Shown piece after piece: positions 7,675-16,780 of a DNA stretch of 64,000 nt (position 1 is its first letter; the number at the start of each line of letters is the position of its first letter). Both the position numbers and the translations under genes were made by a program. The DNA comes from Shewanella canadensis (GTDB lineage Bacteria; Pseudomonadota; Gammaproteobacteria; Enterobacterales; Shewanellaceae): NCBI RefSeq assembly GCF_003966225.1, contig NZ_RXNU01000016.1, positions 1-64,000 of the forward strand. The letters are read 5' to 3'. The notes beneath the pieces were generated by a model that saw only the letters and a list, made by a program, of their open reading frames with translations, was not told the origin of the DNA and did no database searches.

Positions 7675-8874
7675 CTATTGTGGGGCCCATTTGTTTATTC
7701 GCTCGATTATTTGAGTCGCATTAAGATCGTGTATCACGTTTATCACAGTGGAGAGGGCATCGGTTACTGTCCCAATCACGACTAGAATTGGAATGGTTTC
7801 AAAAGGAAGGCCTAAGGTTGTGACAATGAAGATCTCTCCTAAAAATGCCCCTCCTGGAATGCCACCGATGATAAATGCAGATAACAATGAAATAAGAATG
7901 GTGATAACAAAGACTTCTGGTGTAAATGCTAATCCCAACAGTGAATAAATGAAAATAATCTTGAGGGCGGTGATCATAGATGCTCCGCCTTTATTAAGGT
8001 TCACCAGCAATGGGAGGCAGATGTCGGCAATCTCTTCCTTAATTCCCATTTTAACTGCAGCGCGAAGGTTCACTGGTAGCGTGGCTAAAGAGGAGCTCGT
8101 GCCCAGTGCTGTCGCTGCCGGAGCGATAGCATTTCTCCAAAACACCTTAATTCCTTGTTTCCCCCCACCTACCCAGGCATACAATGTGGATCCCAAGGTC
8201 AGGTAGATAAGTGAGGCAATAAAGAATAGTCCAATGGTACGGGCAAAAGTTAAAATCAGCTCCGGATCTTGACTGGCCATGGTGGAAGCGAAATAGGCAC
8301 CCAAGCCTAGGGGGGCAGCAAGCATAATTATCGCGACGAGTTTCATGATAACAGTATTGAGACTGTCTAATAATGATGATATTTTTTTACCATCCTCCCC
8401 CGAGCGCCCAATGGCGATCCCTGATAGCACTGACATAATAATCAGGGCGAGTATATTCGACTTGGACAGCAAGCCTGCAAAGTCGCTGGTAGTTAATAAG
8501 CCTACAAAATCAATATCGCCAACAGATGTTTGAAGATTTTGATTGAGATCTAATGAGACTCCCTGTGCGGGGTCGAACAGCATGGCTAAGCCGAGAATTC
8601 CGATAGCAGGGATAATAGCCATAATCACAGATATCAGTAATATGCTAACAAGAATGGCCCCAAGCTTATTGAGATCTTCCATACGCGCTATAGAAGAGGT
8701 AACGCTGATTGCGACTAAGGGGACAATGATCATAAAGAGCAGGTTAAGGAAGATTTGCCCTATAGGTTTAAGCATTAATGCAAGCTCAGGAAAGACGATT
8801 CCTATACCGCCACCAATGAAGAGCGCCGATAATAAAATGATTGATGTTCTGTATGGCTGAAGCTTATTCCACAT
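7675..8874 (-). CDS. Dicarboxylate/amino acid:cation symporter (DAACS family)
   Basis: A 399-aa inner-membrane protein with about eight hydrophobic segments plus re-entrant loops. Family marks are the serine-rich hairpin ALGTSSSLATLP (about 250-262), a motif NLNKGGAS in place of the usual NMDGTA-type sequence, and GIPGGAFLGE (the second re-entrant hairpin). GltP/DctA relatives import glutamate, aspartate or C4-dicarboxylates with sodium or protons. The altered NMDGT motif means the substrate cannot be named. The gene stands alone on the minus strand. Confidence 0.85.
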   Translation of the reverse strand: MWNKLQPYRTSIILLSALFIGGGIGIVFPELALMLKPIGQIFLNLLFMIIVPLVAISVTSSIARMEDLNKLGAILVSILLISVIMAIIPAIGILGLAMLFDPAQGVSLDLNQNLQTSVGDIDFVGLLTTSDFAGLLSKSNILALIIMSVLSGIAIGRSGEDGKKISSLLDSLNTVIMKLVAIIMLAAPLGLGAYFASTMASQDPELILTFARTIGLFFIASLIYLTLGSTLYAWVGGGKQGIKVFWRNAIAPAATALGTSSSLATLPVNLRAAVKMGIKEEIADICLPLLVNLNKGGASMITALKIIFIYSLLGLAFTPEVFVITILISLLSAFIIGGIPGGAFLGEIFIVTTLGLPFETIPILVVIGTVTDALSTVINVIHDLNATQIIERINKWAPQ

Positions 8875-8951
8875 ATTTTATCCAGATAACTGAGCTATAG
8901 CACGAGTAGAGAAGGCCAAGTTGTTCAATAATCATTATAGTCTGCCCAGGG

Positions 8952-11747
8952 TCAGTTCCTCATCTCGCTTTCTGTACCACGGCCAGTTAGCGTACTTAAT
9001 AAGGCTTGCTTAATATCATCGGGGTCTAGTGGTTTAGATATGTAGTCATTCATCCCAGCTTGTAGGCATCGCTCTCGGTCACCCACCATCGCATTCGCCG
9101 TCATCGCTATGATGGGAATATGTTTGTATTGATGACCCGTATAACCGGCCCTGATCATCTGAGTCGTTTGATAGCCGTCTAAACGCGGCATTTGGCAGTC
9201 CATAAAAATTAATTGATATGGTGAGGTTATCGAATCTTTCAGTATCTCAATGGCCTGCTCCCCATCTGATGCAATGTCTATCTCCAGACCGAATTCGGCA
9301 ATGATCCCTTGAGCCACCATTTGGTTGGTTTTGTTGTCTTCAACAAGGAGCAACTTGGGAAGCCTATCTTCAAAATAGCTTTTCAGATCCCAATCTCTTT
9401 GAGTTTGCGGAGCAAGCCGTTGAACAAGGTGAGGGGCCGTTTGGTCTATCTGTTTTAACGCTATCAATAGTTGCTCTAAATGCAATGGGTTACAGAGGTA
9501 GGTGAAAATTTGTTCATTGAGGTATTGAGTCATGATTGATTCATCAATGGCTGCAATGAATAGTAGGATTGGTGTATCGGGTAAATCTGTATTGCTCGCC
9601 AGTTTCGCAAGCTCGGTTTCTATGGCCTCTTGTCCTGCAGGGAGGTGAATAATTATGAGTTTAGGTCGATATGTATCCGAAATACTTGTCGGTTTTAAAT
9701 CCGCCAACCGGGTCGCTTTGACGACCTTAAGGCTGGCATTTAATAAGTTGAGCGTTTTTCCCAGAACTTGATCGGCTCGCGTTCCTCGGCTAAAGAAAAG
9801 AATGGGTAGGGAGTTCAGGTCTGTGGCATACAGATCATCTTTGCTCGCGATTTCGACTCGAACATTGAAACTAAATTTACTGCCTTTGTCTTCTGTGCTT
9901 ACCACCGAAATAGCTCCCCCCATGAGCTCTGTAAGACGTTTAGCGATAGAGAGCCCCAGGCCGGTTCCGCCAAAGTGACGAGTCGTCGAGCTATCGGCCT
10001 GAGTGAAAGGTTGGAACAGCTTTTCAAGCTGACTCGATGCCAAGCCAATACCGGTATCTTCAACAGAGAAGTTGAGTCGTGGTTCGATATCGTCACTCAG
10101 TTTCACATAAACGGTGATACTGCCTTTCTCGGTAAATTTAATCGCATTTCCAATCAGGTTTGTCAGTACTTGAGAGATGCGAGTGGGATCGCCTTTAAAG
10201 CTCTGTGACTTTATGTCGGTGACGTCACTAACAAGCTCAATGCCTTTCTCTTGTGCGCGAATGGCTAAAGGGCGAATGGTTTCATTGAGTAGATTGGTCA
10301 AGTTAAAATTAACGGACTCTATGGGTAACTTTCCTGACTCAATTTTTGAAAAATCAAGAATGTCGTTGATTAAACCTAGCAGGTTTCTTGCGCTGCCTTG
10401 AGCTGTATGCAAGTGATTACGTTGGCTTTGATCTAGGGCTGTACGGTCTAGTAGGGTTAGCATACCTAAAACCCCATTCATCGGTGTGCGGATCTCATGA
10501 CTCATACAGGCAAGAAACTCCGATTTAGACTGTGCAGCCGCTTCGGCGGTTGCACGGGCATCATCTAAAGCCAGGTTGTTCATCTCAAGCTGGTGGGCAT
10601 ATCTCTCAATCTTCTTTTCGTTATCTCTTGTCAGGGTTCTATCCTCAATACAGATAAATATTCCTTTTATTCTCCCCTCGTTATCGATATCCGGTATATG
10701 GGTGATATGAAAAAAAAGACTAATATTTTTGTGTGAAAACTCAGCATCTAAGGTGATTGAATCACCCAGTAACGCAGTTTCAATGGGCTGCTCTATTAAA
10801 CTGAACAATTGACTTGGGAGTACCTGTCGGCAAGTTTGCGTTAACACCTCCGCCATCGGTTTGGCTAACCACTGCAGACTATATTGATTGATAAACTGAA
10901 TTTTTTTGTCGATATCGACATACAGTAAATGCACCGGAAGTGCGCTAGCCATGTTCTTGATATATCGGTGTGATTTTTCGACCTCAGCTTTTTGCAGCAG
11001 TTGTTTATGGATTGAACCATTATAACTATTTGCCAGAATGCTAAATTCATCATTAGTAGACACTTGCAGAGGTTCTGGAATCTGCTCGCTGTTATCTTGA
11101 TTTAATAGCTGTTGCGTCATCTTTGAAAGCGGCTTTAACACGACGATTCGTTGAATGAAAATATTAATCAACAAGAGTAAAATTAACCCGCCAATCACAA
11201 TCAACATTAAGTGATTTCTGGCTTGATGCAGGGAGCCTTCAAGGGCTTGTTTGTTATATTCGAGGTAGATAATGTAGGGCTTTAATCGGTTAGCCTGGGG
11301 ATCGACCAAGTGGAATTTTACCGATTGATGAAGGCTGTTATCTATCAATTTACCCTGGTCTCTTTGACTACTCTTAGCGGGATTATTGATGAGCTTCATA
11401 ATGGTATCGGAAAATACCAGGTCGGCTCTTTTACCATTGTTTTGTACTAAGCTATCGGCGCTAATGCTGAGATCTGAGGCCTTAATGACGGTGAGGCGCG
11501 TGATGTTAGGGTAAGTGGTCAACACGCCAACCACTCTGACCATATTGCTGGTCTTTGGGTTCGTTTCAAGGGCAAGCTTTAATGAGTCCGTTATTTGGGT
11601 TAATTCATGATGGGCTTGAACTTTAAGTCGTTCCTGTGTCTCCTGAATAAAGTAACCACTCAAGATCACGCAGATAATAAACCCTATGATCAGCGTGCTG
11701 AGATTGAGCCTGAACCCTATGCTATGTCGATAGCTGCTCGGTGCCAT
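8952..11747 (-). CDS. Hybrid sensor histidine kinase with PAS, pseudo-receiver and receiver domains
   Basis: A 931-aa membrane-bound kinase. Two transmembrane segments (about 14-31 and 180-200) flank a periplasmic sensor region of about 150 residues. A HAMP-like linker and a PAS domain with an NEKKIERYAHQLE-type coiled coil follow. Next come HisKA (CMSHEIRTPMNG, His at about 417) and HATPase (FGGTGLGLSIAKR). A degenerate receiver follows (LIIIHLPAG where the phospho-Asp should be, NPLHLEQLL where K-P is usual). The last domain is a true receiver (VEDNKTNQ, phospho-Asp at about 848 in FMDCQMP). No HPt domain is present, so the phosphorelay partner must be elsewhere. It starts 5 nt after the solute-binding lipoprotein gene. 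Confidence 0.88.
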   Translation of the reverse strand: MAPSSYRHSIGFRLNLSTLIIGFIICVILSGYFIQETQERLKVQAHHELTQITDSLKLALETNPKTSNMVRVVGVLTTYPNITRLTVIKASDLSISADSLVQNNGKRADLVFSDTIMKLINNPAKSSQRDQGKLIDNSLHQSVKFHLVDPQANRLKPYIIYLEYNKQALEGSLHQARNHLMLIVIGGLILLLLINIFIQRIVVLKPLSKMTQQLLNQDNSEQIPEPLQVSTNDEFSILANSYNGSIHKQLLQKAEVEKSHRYIKNMASALPVHLLYVDIDKKIQFINQYSLQWLAKPMAEVLTQTCRQVLPSQLFSLIEQPIETALLGDSITLDAEFSHKNISLFFHITHIPDIDNEGRIKGIFICIEDRTLTRDNEKKIERYAHQLEMNNLALDDARATAEAAAQSKSEFLACMSHEIRTPMNGVLGMLTLLDRTALDQSQRNHLHTAQGSARNLLGLINDILDFSKIESGKLPIESVNFNLTNLLNETIRPLAIRAQEKGIELVSDVTDIKSQSFKGDPTRISQVLTNLIGNAIKFTEKGSITVYVKLSDDIEPRLNFSVEDTGIGLASSQLEKLFQPFTQADSSTTRHFGGTGLGLSIAKRLTELMGGAISVVSTEDKGSKFSFNVRVEIASKDDLYATDLNSLPILFFSRGTRADQVLGKTLNLLNASLKVVKATRLADLKPTSISDTYRPKLIIIHLPAGQEAIETELAKLASNTDLPDTPILLFIAAIDESIMTQYLNEQIFTYLCNPLHLEQLLIALKQIDQTAPHLVQRLAPQTQRDWDLKSYFEDRLPKLLLVEDNKTNQMVAQGIIAEFGLEIDIASDGEQAIEILKDSITSPYQLIFMDCQMPRLDGYQTTQMIRAGYTGHQYKHIPIIAMTANAMVGDRERCLQAGMNDYISKPLDPDDIKQALLSTLTGRGTESEMRN

Positions 11748-11752
11748 ATACT

Positions 11753-12706
11753 CTAAATGCCTGAGTGAAATAGAGATTCAACATGTAGACAGGAGCTATT
11801 AAAGGCACCAACTTGATTGAGAGTGTTGCAAACCGACTTTGAAAGCTTAGTAAGCTTCTGTTTATCCTCGAATAGTTGCTTTTGTTCCATGCTGGATAAC
11901 AGGTGAATATCGCTTAGCGCCTGGTTGAATTCGATCTCTGAGATCTGTTCCCGTTCAGCCATGTGCTTTACGGCTTCTTCCGGATGCTGTTCCAGATAAT
12001 CCATTGCCAGTTGCCAAGCTTGTTGCAGTTGAGACGTTAACTTCGGATTTCGGGCAATGACCTCTTTCGATAGAGATACAGTATCGAGAATTTCGTTGGG
12101 GATCTCTGCGGTGGTGAATATCCGATGACTTGCGAGCTTCTTGTCATTCAGGATATCGAAAGAGTAGGGAGGGTAGGTAACCATGGCGTCTATCTGTCCA
12201 TAAGCTAACGCTTGGTGGGCATTTCCCTGTTCCATATTCACAATTTGAACATCATCGAGCGACAAGTCCGATACCGCTAATGCTCTTGCCAAGATGTAGA
12301 TCCCGAGAGAGCTGACTTCACAACCGACTTTCTTACCTTTTAAATCGGTAATGGATTGAAACGACTTGCTTCCTAAAATCACATCGCCACCGTTTGAATA
12401 GTCGGCGAGTAGTGCAATGGTTAATGGTTCTCCTCCAAACTCCTGCGCCTGAACGGCTTCCACTATGGTACTGGTAAAACCATCGACTCGCCCATTGATG
12501 TAGGCCCGTTGAGCGTCCGATAAGGTGGCGGTTTGTACCAGTTTTATATTGATGCCTACTTTTTCGAAGAAGCCTTTCTTTTCGGCTAAATAGAGCAATT
12601 CATAACCTGGCCAGGGATTGATCGCGATGGATATTTGCTGTTGGGGTTTCTCTCCACCACAAGCGACTAGCGTGAGAATAAACAGAAGGCAGGTTAAAGG
12701 TTTCAT
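11753..12706 (-). CDS. NMT1/SsuA-type ABC solute-binding lipoprotein
   Basis: A periplasmic binding protein of about 318 aa. The chosen start begins MKPLTCLLFILTLVACGGEK, a lipoprotein signal with lipobox LVAC. Starts at 12709/12712 are equally possible, and the frame open to 12841 would bury the signal behind 43 residues. The mature part has the fold marks of nitrate/taurine/thiamine-precursor binders (INPWPGYELLYLAEKKGFF, LKGKKVGCEVSS, YGQIDAMVTYPPY). No ABC permease or ATPase is nearby. Tight coupling to the hybrid kinase suggests it presents a ligand to the kinase rather than feeding a transporter; that is inference. Confidence 0.82.
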   Translation of the reverse strand: MKPLTCLLFILTLVACGGEKPQQQISIAINPWPGYELLYLAEKKGFFEKVGINIKLVQTATLSDAQRAYINGRVDGFTSTIVEAVQAQEFGGEPLTIALLADYSNGGDVILGSKSFQSITDLKGKKVGCEVSSLGIYILARALAVSDLSLDDVQIVNMEQGNAHQALAYGQIDAMVTYPPYSFDILNDKKLASHRIFTTAEIPNEILDTVSLSKEVIARNPKLTSQLQQAWQLAMDYLEQHPEEAVKHMAEREQISEIEFNQALSDIHLLSSMEQKQLFEDKQKLTKLSKSVCNTLNQVGAFNSSCLHVESLFHSGI

Positions 12707-12842
12707 CATCATGATCTGTAAAAAATTTAATGTAGTTATTAGGTTAGTAGAGCAAAATAGATATAGCCAAAAAATAACCAATATGATTTTCTGAGGTTTA
12801 AGCTGATGTAGAGCCAAGGGGAATGAGTTGGGGGATGGCAAT

Positions 12843-12869
12843 AAAAAAGCCCCGGAAATATCCAGGGCT
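12843..12869 (-). terminator. glnA terminator
   Basis: AGCCCTGGA and TCCGGGGCT (minus-strand reading) pair with one G-U, then TTTTTT. It begins 31 nt after the glnA stop codon. Confidence 0.88.
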
Positions 12870-12900
12870 GTATCGATGTTACATCTGAATCAGTTACATA

Positions 12901-14310
12901 TTACAGGCTGTAATAAAGCTCAAATTCAAGTGGGTGAGTCGTTTGGTTTACACGCTCAACATCAACAGACTTAAGTGCGATATAAGAATCGATGAAGTCA
13001 TTACAGAATACGTCGCCATGAGTCAGGAATTCACGGTCAGCATCCAGACACTCGAGTGCATTTTCCAGTGAAGTGGCAACTGTTGGGATTTCAGCCGCTT
13101 CTTCTGGTGGCAAATCATAAAGATCTTTGTCCATCGCTTCACCCGGGTGGATCTTGTTTTTGATACCGTCAAGACCAGCCATTAGCATTGCAGAGAATGC
13201 CAGGTATGGGTTAGCCATAGGGTCACCGAAACGTAGCTCAATACGACGTCCTTTCGGACTTGGTACCAATGGGATACGGATAGAAGCTGAGCGATTAGCG
13301 GCAGAATATGCAAGCATTACCGGCGCTTCAAAATGCGGGATAAGACGCTTGTATGAGTTAGTCGCCGGGTTAGCAAAAGCGTTGATGGCGCGCGCATGCT
13401 TGATAATACCACCTATGTAGAACAGGGCCATTTCACTCAATCCACCGTACTTGTCACCGGCGAAAAGGTTAACACCGTCTTTAGCAAGAGATATGTGAAC
13501 ATGCATACCGCTACCGTTGTCACCAACGATCGGCTTAGGCATAAAGGTCGCTGTCTTACCGTAAGCGTGAGCAACATTATGAACAACATACTTAAGTACC
13601 TGAACTTCATCGGCCTTCAGTGTAAGCGTATTAAAGCGAGTCGCGATTTCGTTCTGACCGGCTGTTGCCACTTCGTGGTGATGTGCTTCAACGACTTGTC
13701 CCATCTCTTCAAGAACGAGACACATTGCAGAACGCAGGTCTTGTGAAGAATCCACAGGTGCAACCGGGAAGTAACCGCCTTTAACTGTTGGACGGTGGCC
13801 TTTATTGCCTTCATCGTAATGAGTGCCTGAGTTCCATGCTGCTTCTTCTGCATCTACCTTGTAGAAGCAACCTGACATGTCTGCGCCGTACTTAACATCA
13901 TCAAAAAGGAAGAATTCTGGCTCTGGACCAATCAATACCGTGTCAGCGATACCTGTAGAGCGTAGGTACTCTTCGGCTTTTTTCGCAATCGAACGAGGGT
14001 CACGGTTGTAACCTGTCAATGTGCCAGGGTTTAAAATGTCACAACGAATGTTCGCGGTGGTTTCTGCTGTGAAAGGGTCAAGTACGAAACTTGCAGGATC
14101 AGGCATCAATACCATGTCTGATTCGTTAATGCCTTTCCAACCTGAGATTGAAGAACCGTCAAACATCTTGCCGTCTTCGAAAAAGTCTGCATCAACCTGA
14201 TGGCTTGGGATGGAAACGTGCTGCTCTTTACCTATCGTATCGGTAAAACGCAAATCAACAAACTTAACTTCTAATTCTTCGAGTTGTTGTAAAACTGATT
14301 CTGCTGACAT
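12901..14310 (-). CDS. glnA: Glutamine synthetase, type I (GSI-beta)
   Basis: ATP-dependent condensation of glutamate with ammonia; dodecameric cytosolic enzyme. The 469-aa length and start match the family. Visible motifs are MFDGSSISGW (beta-grasp domain), GPEPEFFLFD, the ATP/metal segment HHHEVATAGQNEI, NGSGMHVHISL, the glutamate-binding NRSASIRIP, and LYDLPPEE where the adenylylated Tyr of the NLYDLPP motif lies. The adenylylation Tyr implies control by GlnE. GGAGA precedes the ATG. The promoter region has a sigma-54 site and NtrC sites. glnL/glnG are not adjacent in this genome. Confidence 0.97.
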   Translation of the reverse strand: MSAESVLQQLEELEVKFVDLRFTDTIGKEQHVSIPSHQVDADFFEDGKMFDGSSISGWKGINESDMVLMPDPASFVLDPFTAETTANIRCDILNPGTLTGYNRDPRSIAKKAEEYLRSTGIADTVLIGPEPEFFLFDDVKYGADMSGCFYKVDAEEAAWNSGTHYDEGNKGHRPTVKGGYFPVAPVDSSQDLRSAMCLVLEEMGQVVEAHHHEVATAGQNEIATRFNTLTLKADEVQVLKYVVHNVAHAYGKTATFMPKPIVGDNGSGMHVHISLAKDGVNLFAGDKYGGLSEMALFYIGGIIKHARAINAFANPATNSYKRLIPHFEAPVMLAYSAANRSASIRIPLVPSPKGRRIELRFGDPMANPYLAFSAMLMAGLDGIKNKIHPGEAMDKDLYDLPPEEAAEIPTVATSLENALECLDADREFLTHGDVFCNDFIDSYIALKSVDVERVNQTTHPLEFELYYSL

Positions 14311-14402
14311 TCTAAGTCTCCGAGTAGGGTAAAGGGGTTGCCCTTTTTATATTTAAATTCTTTAGCGCTCAAATATGAGTTTGGCTTCTGTCTTTATTAT
14401 AA

Positions 14403-14419
14403 AGCTAGAGTCATGCCAA
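14403..14419 (-). promoter_or_regulatory. Sigma-54 promoter of glnA
   Basis: Read on the minus strand: TTGGCATGACTCTAGCT. The -24 element TTGGCATG is near-perfect, the -12 element is TAGCT, and the GG-to-GC spacing is exactly that of sigma-54 promoters. Predicted transcription start is near 14392, leaving a leader of about 80 nt. Confidence 0.85.
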
Positions 14420-14481
14420 TTATTTAAGCCTATGATTTATATGGGAACTGAGTTGGTGGGCAATGAACGGTTATAGACGGT

Positions 14482-14537
14482 TGCACTAAGTTGGTGCGCC
14501 CAGTGTTCGATGTTGGTGCGCTCACCAAGCTGGTGCG
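14482..14537 (-). promoter_or_regulatory. NtrC-binding sites upstream of glnA
   Basis: TGCACTAAGTTGGTGCG (14482-14498) and CTCACCAAGCTGGTGCG (14521-14537) both resemble TGCACC-N5-GGTGCA. An extra half-site TTGGTGCG lies at 14513-14520. They begin about 65 bp upstream of the -24 element, the usual enhancer distance for NtrC. Confidence 0.83.
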
Positions 14538-14689
14538 AATGTGTCTAATAGGGATTATTCATAGCTGACTAAAAAATAATCCTGTGCGAGAGCCCTCGGC
14601 TAGAGTAGAATGGCACGTTTTTTATTGCAACAGCTATTATTAAAGCTGTTACAAATACCCCCTATATTTTGATGGTAAGAGGTTTATCT

Positions 14690-16501
14690 GTGTTAGAGAA
14701 TTTACGTAACATCGCCATTATTGCACACGTTGACCATGGTAAAACTACCCTGGTAGACAAGATGCTGGCGCAGTCTGGAACCCTTGAAACTCGAGGAGAA
14801 GCCACTGAGCGGGTGATGGATTCGAACGATCTTGAAAAGGAGCGTGGAATCACGATTCTGGCAAAGAATACGGCCATCAAGTGGAATGATTACCGCATCA
14901 ACATCGTGGACACACCTGGTCACGCCGATTTCGGTGGTGAAGTTGAGCGTGTTCTTTCTATGGTTGATTCAGTACTGCTTCTTGTTGATGCGGTTGACGG
15001 CCCTATGCCGCAAACTCGCTTCGTAACTAAGAAAGCATTTGCTCAAGGCCTTAAGCCTATTGTTGTTATCAACAAGATTGACCGTCCAGGCGCTCGTCCT
15101 GATTGGGTTATCGATCAAGTATTCGATCTTTTCGACAACTTAGGCGCTACCGATGATCAGCTAGACTTCCCAATCGTTTATGCTTCTGCATTAAATGGTT
15201 TCGCTTCTCTTGATCCAGAAGTATCAGAGGGTGACATGACTCCTCTGTTTGAAACTATCGTTGAGAAAGTTTCATTCCCTGACGCTGATGCTGATGGTGA
15301 TTTCCAGATGCAGATCTCTCAAATCGACTACAACTCATACGTGGGTGTTATCGGTATTGGTCGCATCAAGCGTGGTAGCGTTAAAACAAACCAACAGGTC
15401 ACTATTATTGGTGCTGATGGCAAGAAACGTAATGGCAAGATGGGCCAAGTATTAGGTTACATGGGTCTAGAACGTAATGAAGTTGAGATTGCTAACGCCG
15501 GTGATATCGTTGCCATTACTGGTCTTGGTCAGCTACAAATTTCAGACACTGTCTGTGCACCGACTACAGTAGAAGCATTGCCTGCATTGTCTGTTGATGA
15601 GCCAACACTAACGATGACCTTCCAGGTCAACACCTCTCCATTCGCTGGTAAAGAAGGTAAGTACGTGACTTCACGTAACATCCTTGAGCGTCTGCAGCAG
15701 GAACTTGTTCATAACGTTGCACTACGTGTTGAAGAGACTGACAGCCCGGATCGTTTCCGCGTATCGGGTCGTGGTGAACTTCACCTTTCAATCTTGATTG
15801 AAAACATGCGTCGTGAAGGTTACGAGCTAGCTGTTTCTCGTCCAGAAGTTATCGTTAAAGAGATCGATGGCGAGATGTGTGAGCCGTTCGAAAACTTGAC
15901 TGTTGACGTTGAAGAAGAGCATCAAGGTAGCGTTATCGAGAAGCTTGGTATCCGTAAGGGTGACATGAAAGACATGCAGTTAGACGGTAAGGGTCGTGTA
16001 CGTATCGACTTCGTTATCCCTAGCCGTGGTCTAATCGGTTTCCAAACTGACTTTATGACAGCCACTTCAGGTTCTGGTCTTATTTACCATTCATTCGACC
16101 ATTACGGTCCAGTGAAAGGCGGCGATATTGGTCAACGTGCACGTGGCGTATTGATCTCTAACGCAACGGGTAAAGCACTGACATTCGCATTGTTTAACCT
16201 TCAAGCTCGTGGTCGTCTGTTTATTACCCACGCTGCAGAAGTTTATGAAGGTCAAGTTGTTGGTCTTCACGCTCGTGCAAACGACTTGACTGTTAACTGT
16301 CTGAAAGGTAAGCAGCTAACTAACATGCGTGCATCGGGTACCGATGAAGCACAAGTACTGACTCCACATATCGAAATGACACTTGAGCAAGCGCTTGAGT
16401 TCATCGATGATGACGAGCTAGTAGAAGTAACGCCGCTGAACATTCGTGTTCGTAAGCGTTTCTTGACTGAAAACGAGCGTAAGCGTCATAACCGCGCATA
16501 A
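14690..16501 (+). CDS. bipA: Ribosome-associated translational GTPase BipA/TypA
   Basis: A 603-aa GTPase of the EF-G/LepA group, needed for 50S assembly and growth at low temperature. G1 is AHVDHGKTT, switch I/G2 contains ERGITI, G3 is DTPGHADFGGEV, G4 NKID. The BipA-specific C-terminal domain follows (PSRGLIGFQTDF, HARANDLTVN). I start at GTG 14690 (VLENLRNIAIIAHVDHG) because AAGAGG lies 8 nt upstream and known BipA proteins begin there. The upstream TTG/ATG at 14669/14672 would add 7-8 residues without a ribosome site. It diverges from glnA. Confidence 0.95.
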   Translation: MLENLRNIAIIAHVDHGKTTLVDKMLAQSGTLETRGEATERVMDSNDLEKERGITILAKNTAIKWNDYRINIVDTPGHADFGGEVERVLSMVDSVLLLVDAVDGPMPQTRFVTKKAFAQGLKPIVVINKIDRPGARPDWVIDQVFDLFDNLGATDDQLDFPIVYASALNGFASLDPEVSEGDMTPLFETIVEKVSFPDADADGDFQMQISQIDYNSYVGVIGIGRIKRGSVKTNQQVTIIGADGKKRNGKMGQVLGYMGLERNEVEIANAGDIVAITGLGQLQISDTVCAPTTVEALPALSVDEPTLTMTFQVNTSPFAGKEGKYVTSRNILERLQQELVHNVALRVEETDSPDRFRVSGRGELHLSILIENMRREGYELAVSRPEVIVKEIDGEMCEPFENLTVDVEEEHQGSVIEKLGIRKGDMKDMQLDGKGRVRIDFVIPSRGLIGFQTDFMTATSGSGLIYHSFDHYGPVKGGDIGQRARGVLISNATGKALTFALFNLQARGRLFITHAAEVYEGQVVGLHARANDLTVNCLKGKQLTNMRASGTDEAQVLTPHIEMTLEQALEFIDDDELVEVTPLNIRVRKRFLTENERKRHNRA

Positions 16502-16540
16502 TCGTATATCTTTCGAAACATAAGTTTTCGAATTTCAAGA

Positions 16541-16576
16541 AAAGCCCTGAACATGCAAATGTTCGGGGCTTTTTTG
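16541..16576 (+). terminator. bipA terminator
   Basis: AAAGCCCTGAACAT and ATGTTCGGGGCTTT pair with one G-U around a GCAA loop, followed by TTTTTTG. It lies 40 nt after the bipA stop. Confidence 0.92.
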
Positions 16577-16741
16577 TATATGGCCATAAATGTTCCATTC
16601 ATTTATTGGCATTCCCACCATCCATGGCGGTCAGATATACTTATCCCCGATCGCAGGGGCAGCGATAGAGGGGATTTGTTAGCCTCGGATTAGGCTAAGT
16701 GGAATTAGGTAGGGTCAGCCTGTTTGCACATAAGATGCGAG

Positions 16742-16767
16742 GGTCCTAGAATTTAGGTTCTAGGACC
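16742..16767 (-). terminator. Hairpin after the NapH-like gene
   Basis: GGTCCTAGAA and TTCTAGGACC form a perfect 10-bp stem with a 6-nt loop, 14 nt beyond the stop at 16781. No T-tract follows, so it may be a Rho-assisted end or an mRNA 3' protective hairpin. Confidence 0.5.
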
Positions 16768-16780
16768 TATAAGCTGATTT

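Noticed and set aside
13396..13746. 116-aa plus-strand ORF inside glnA
   Set aside because: Shadow of the highly conserved glnA reading frame.
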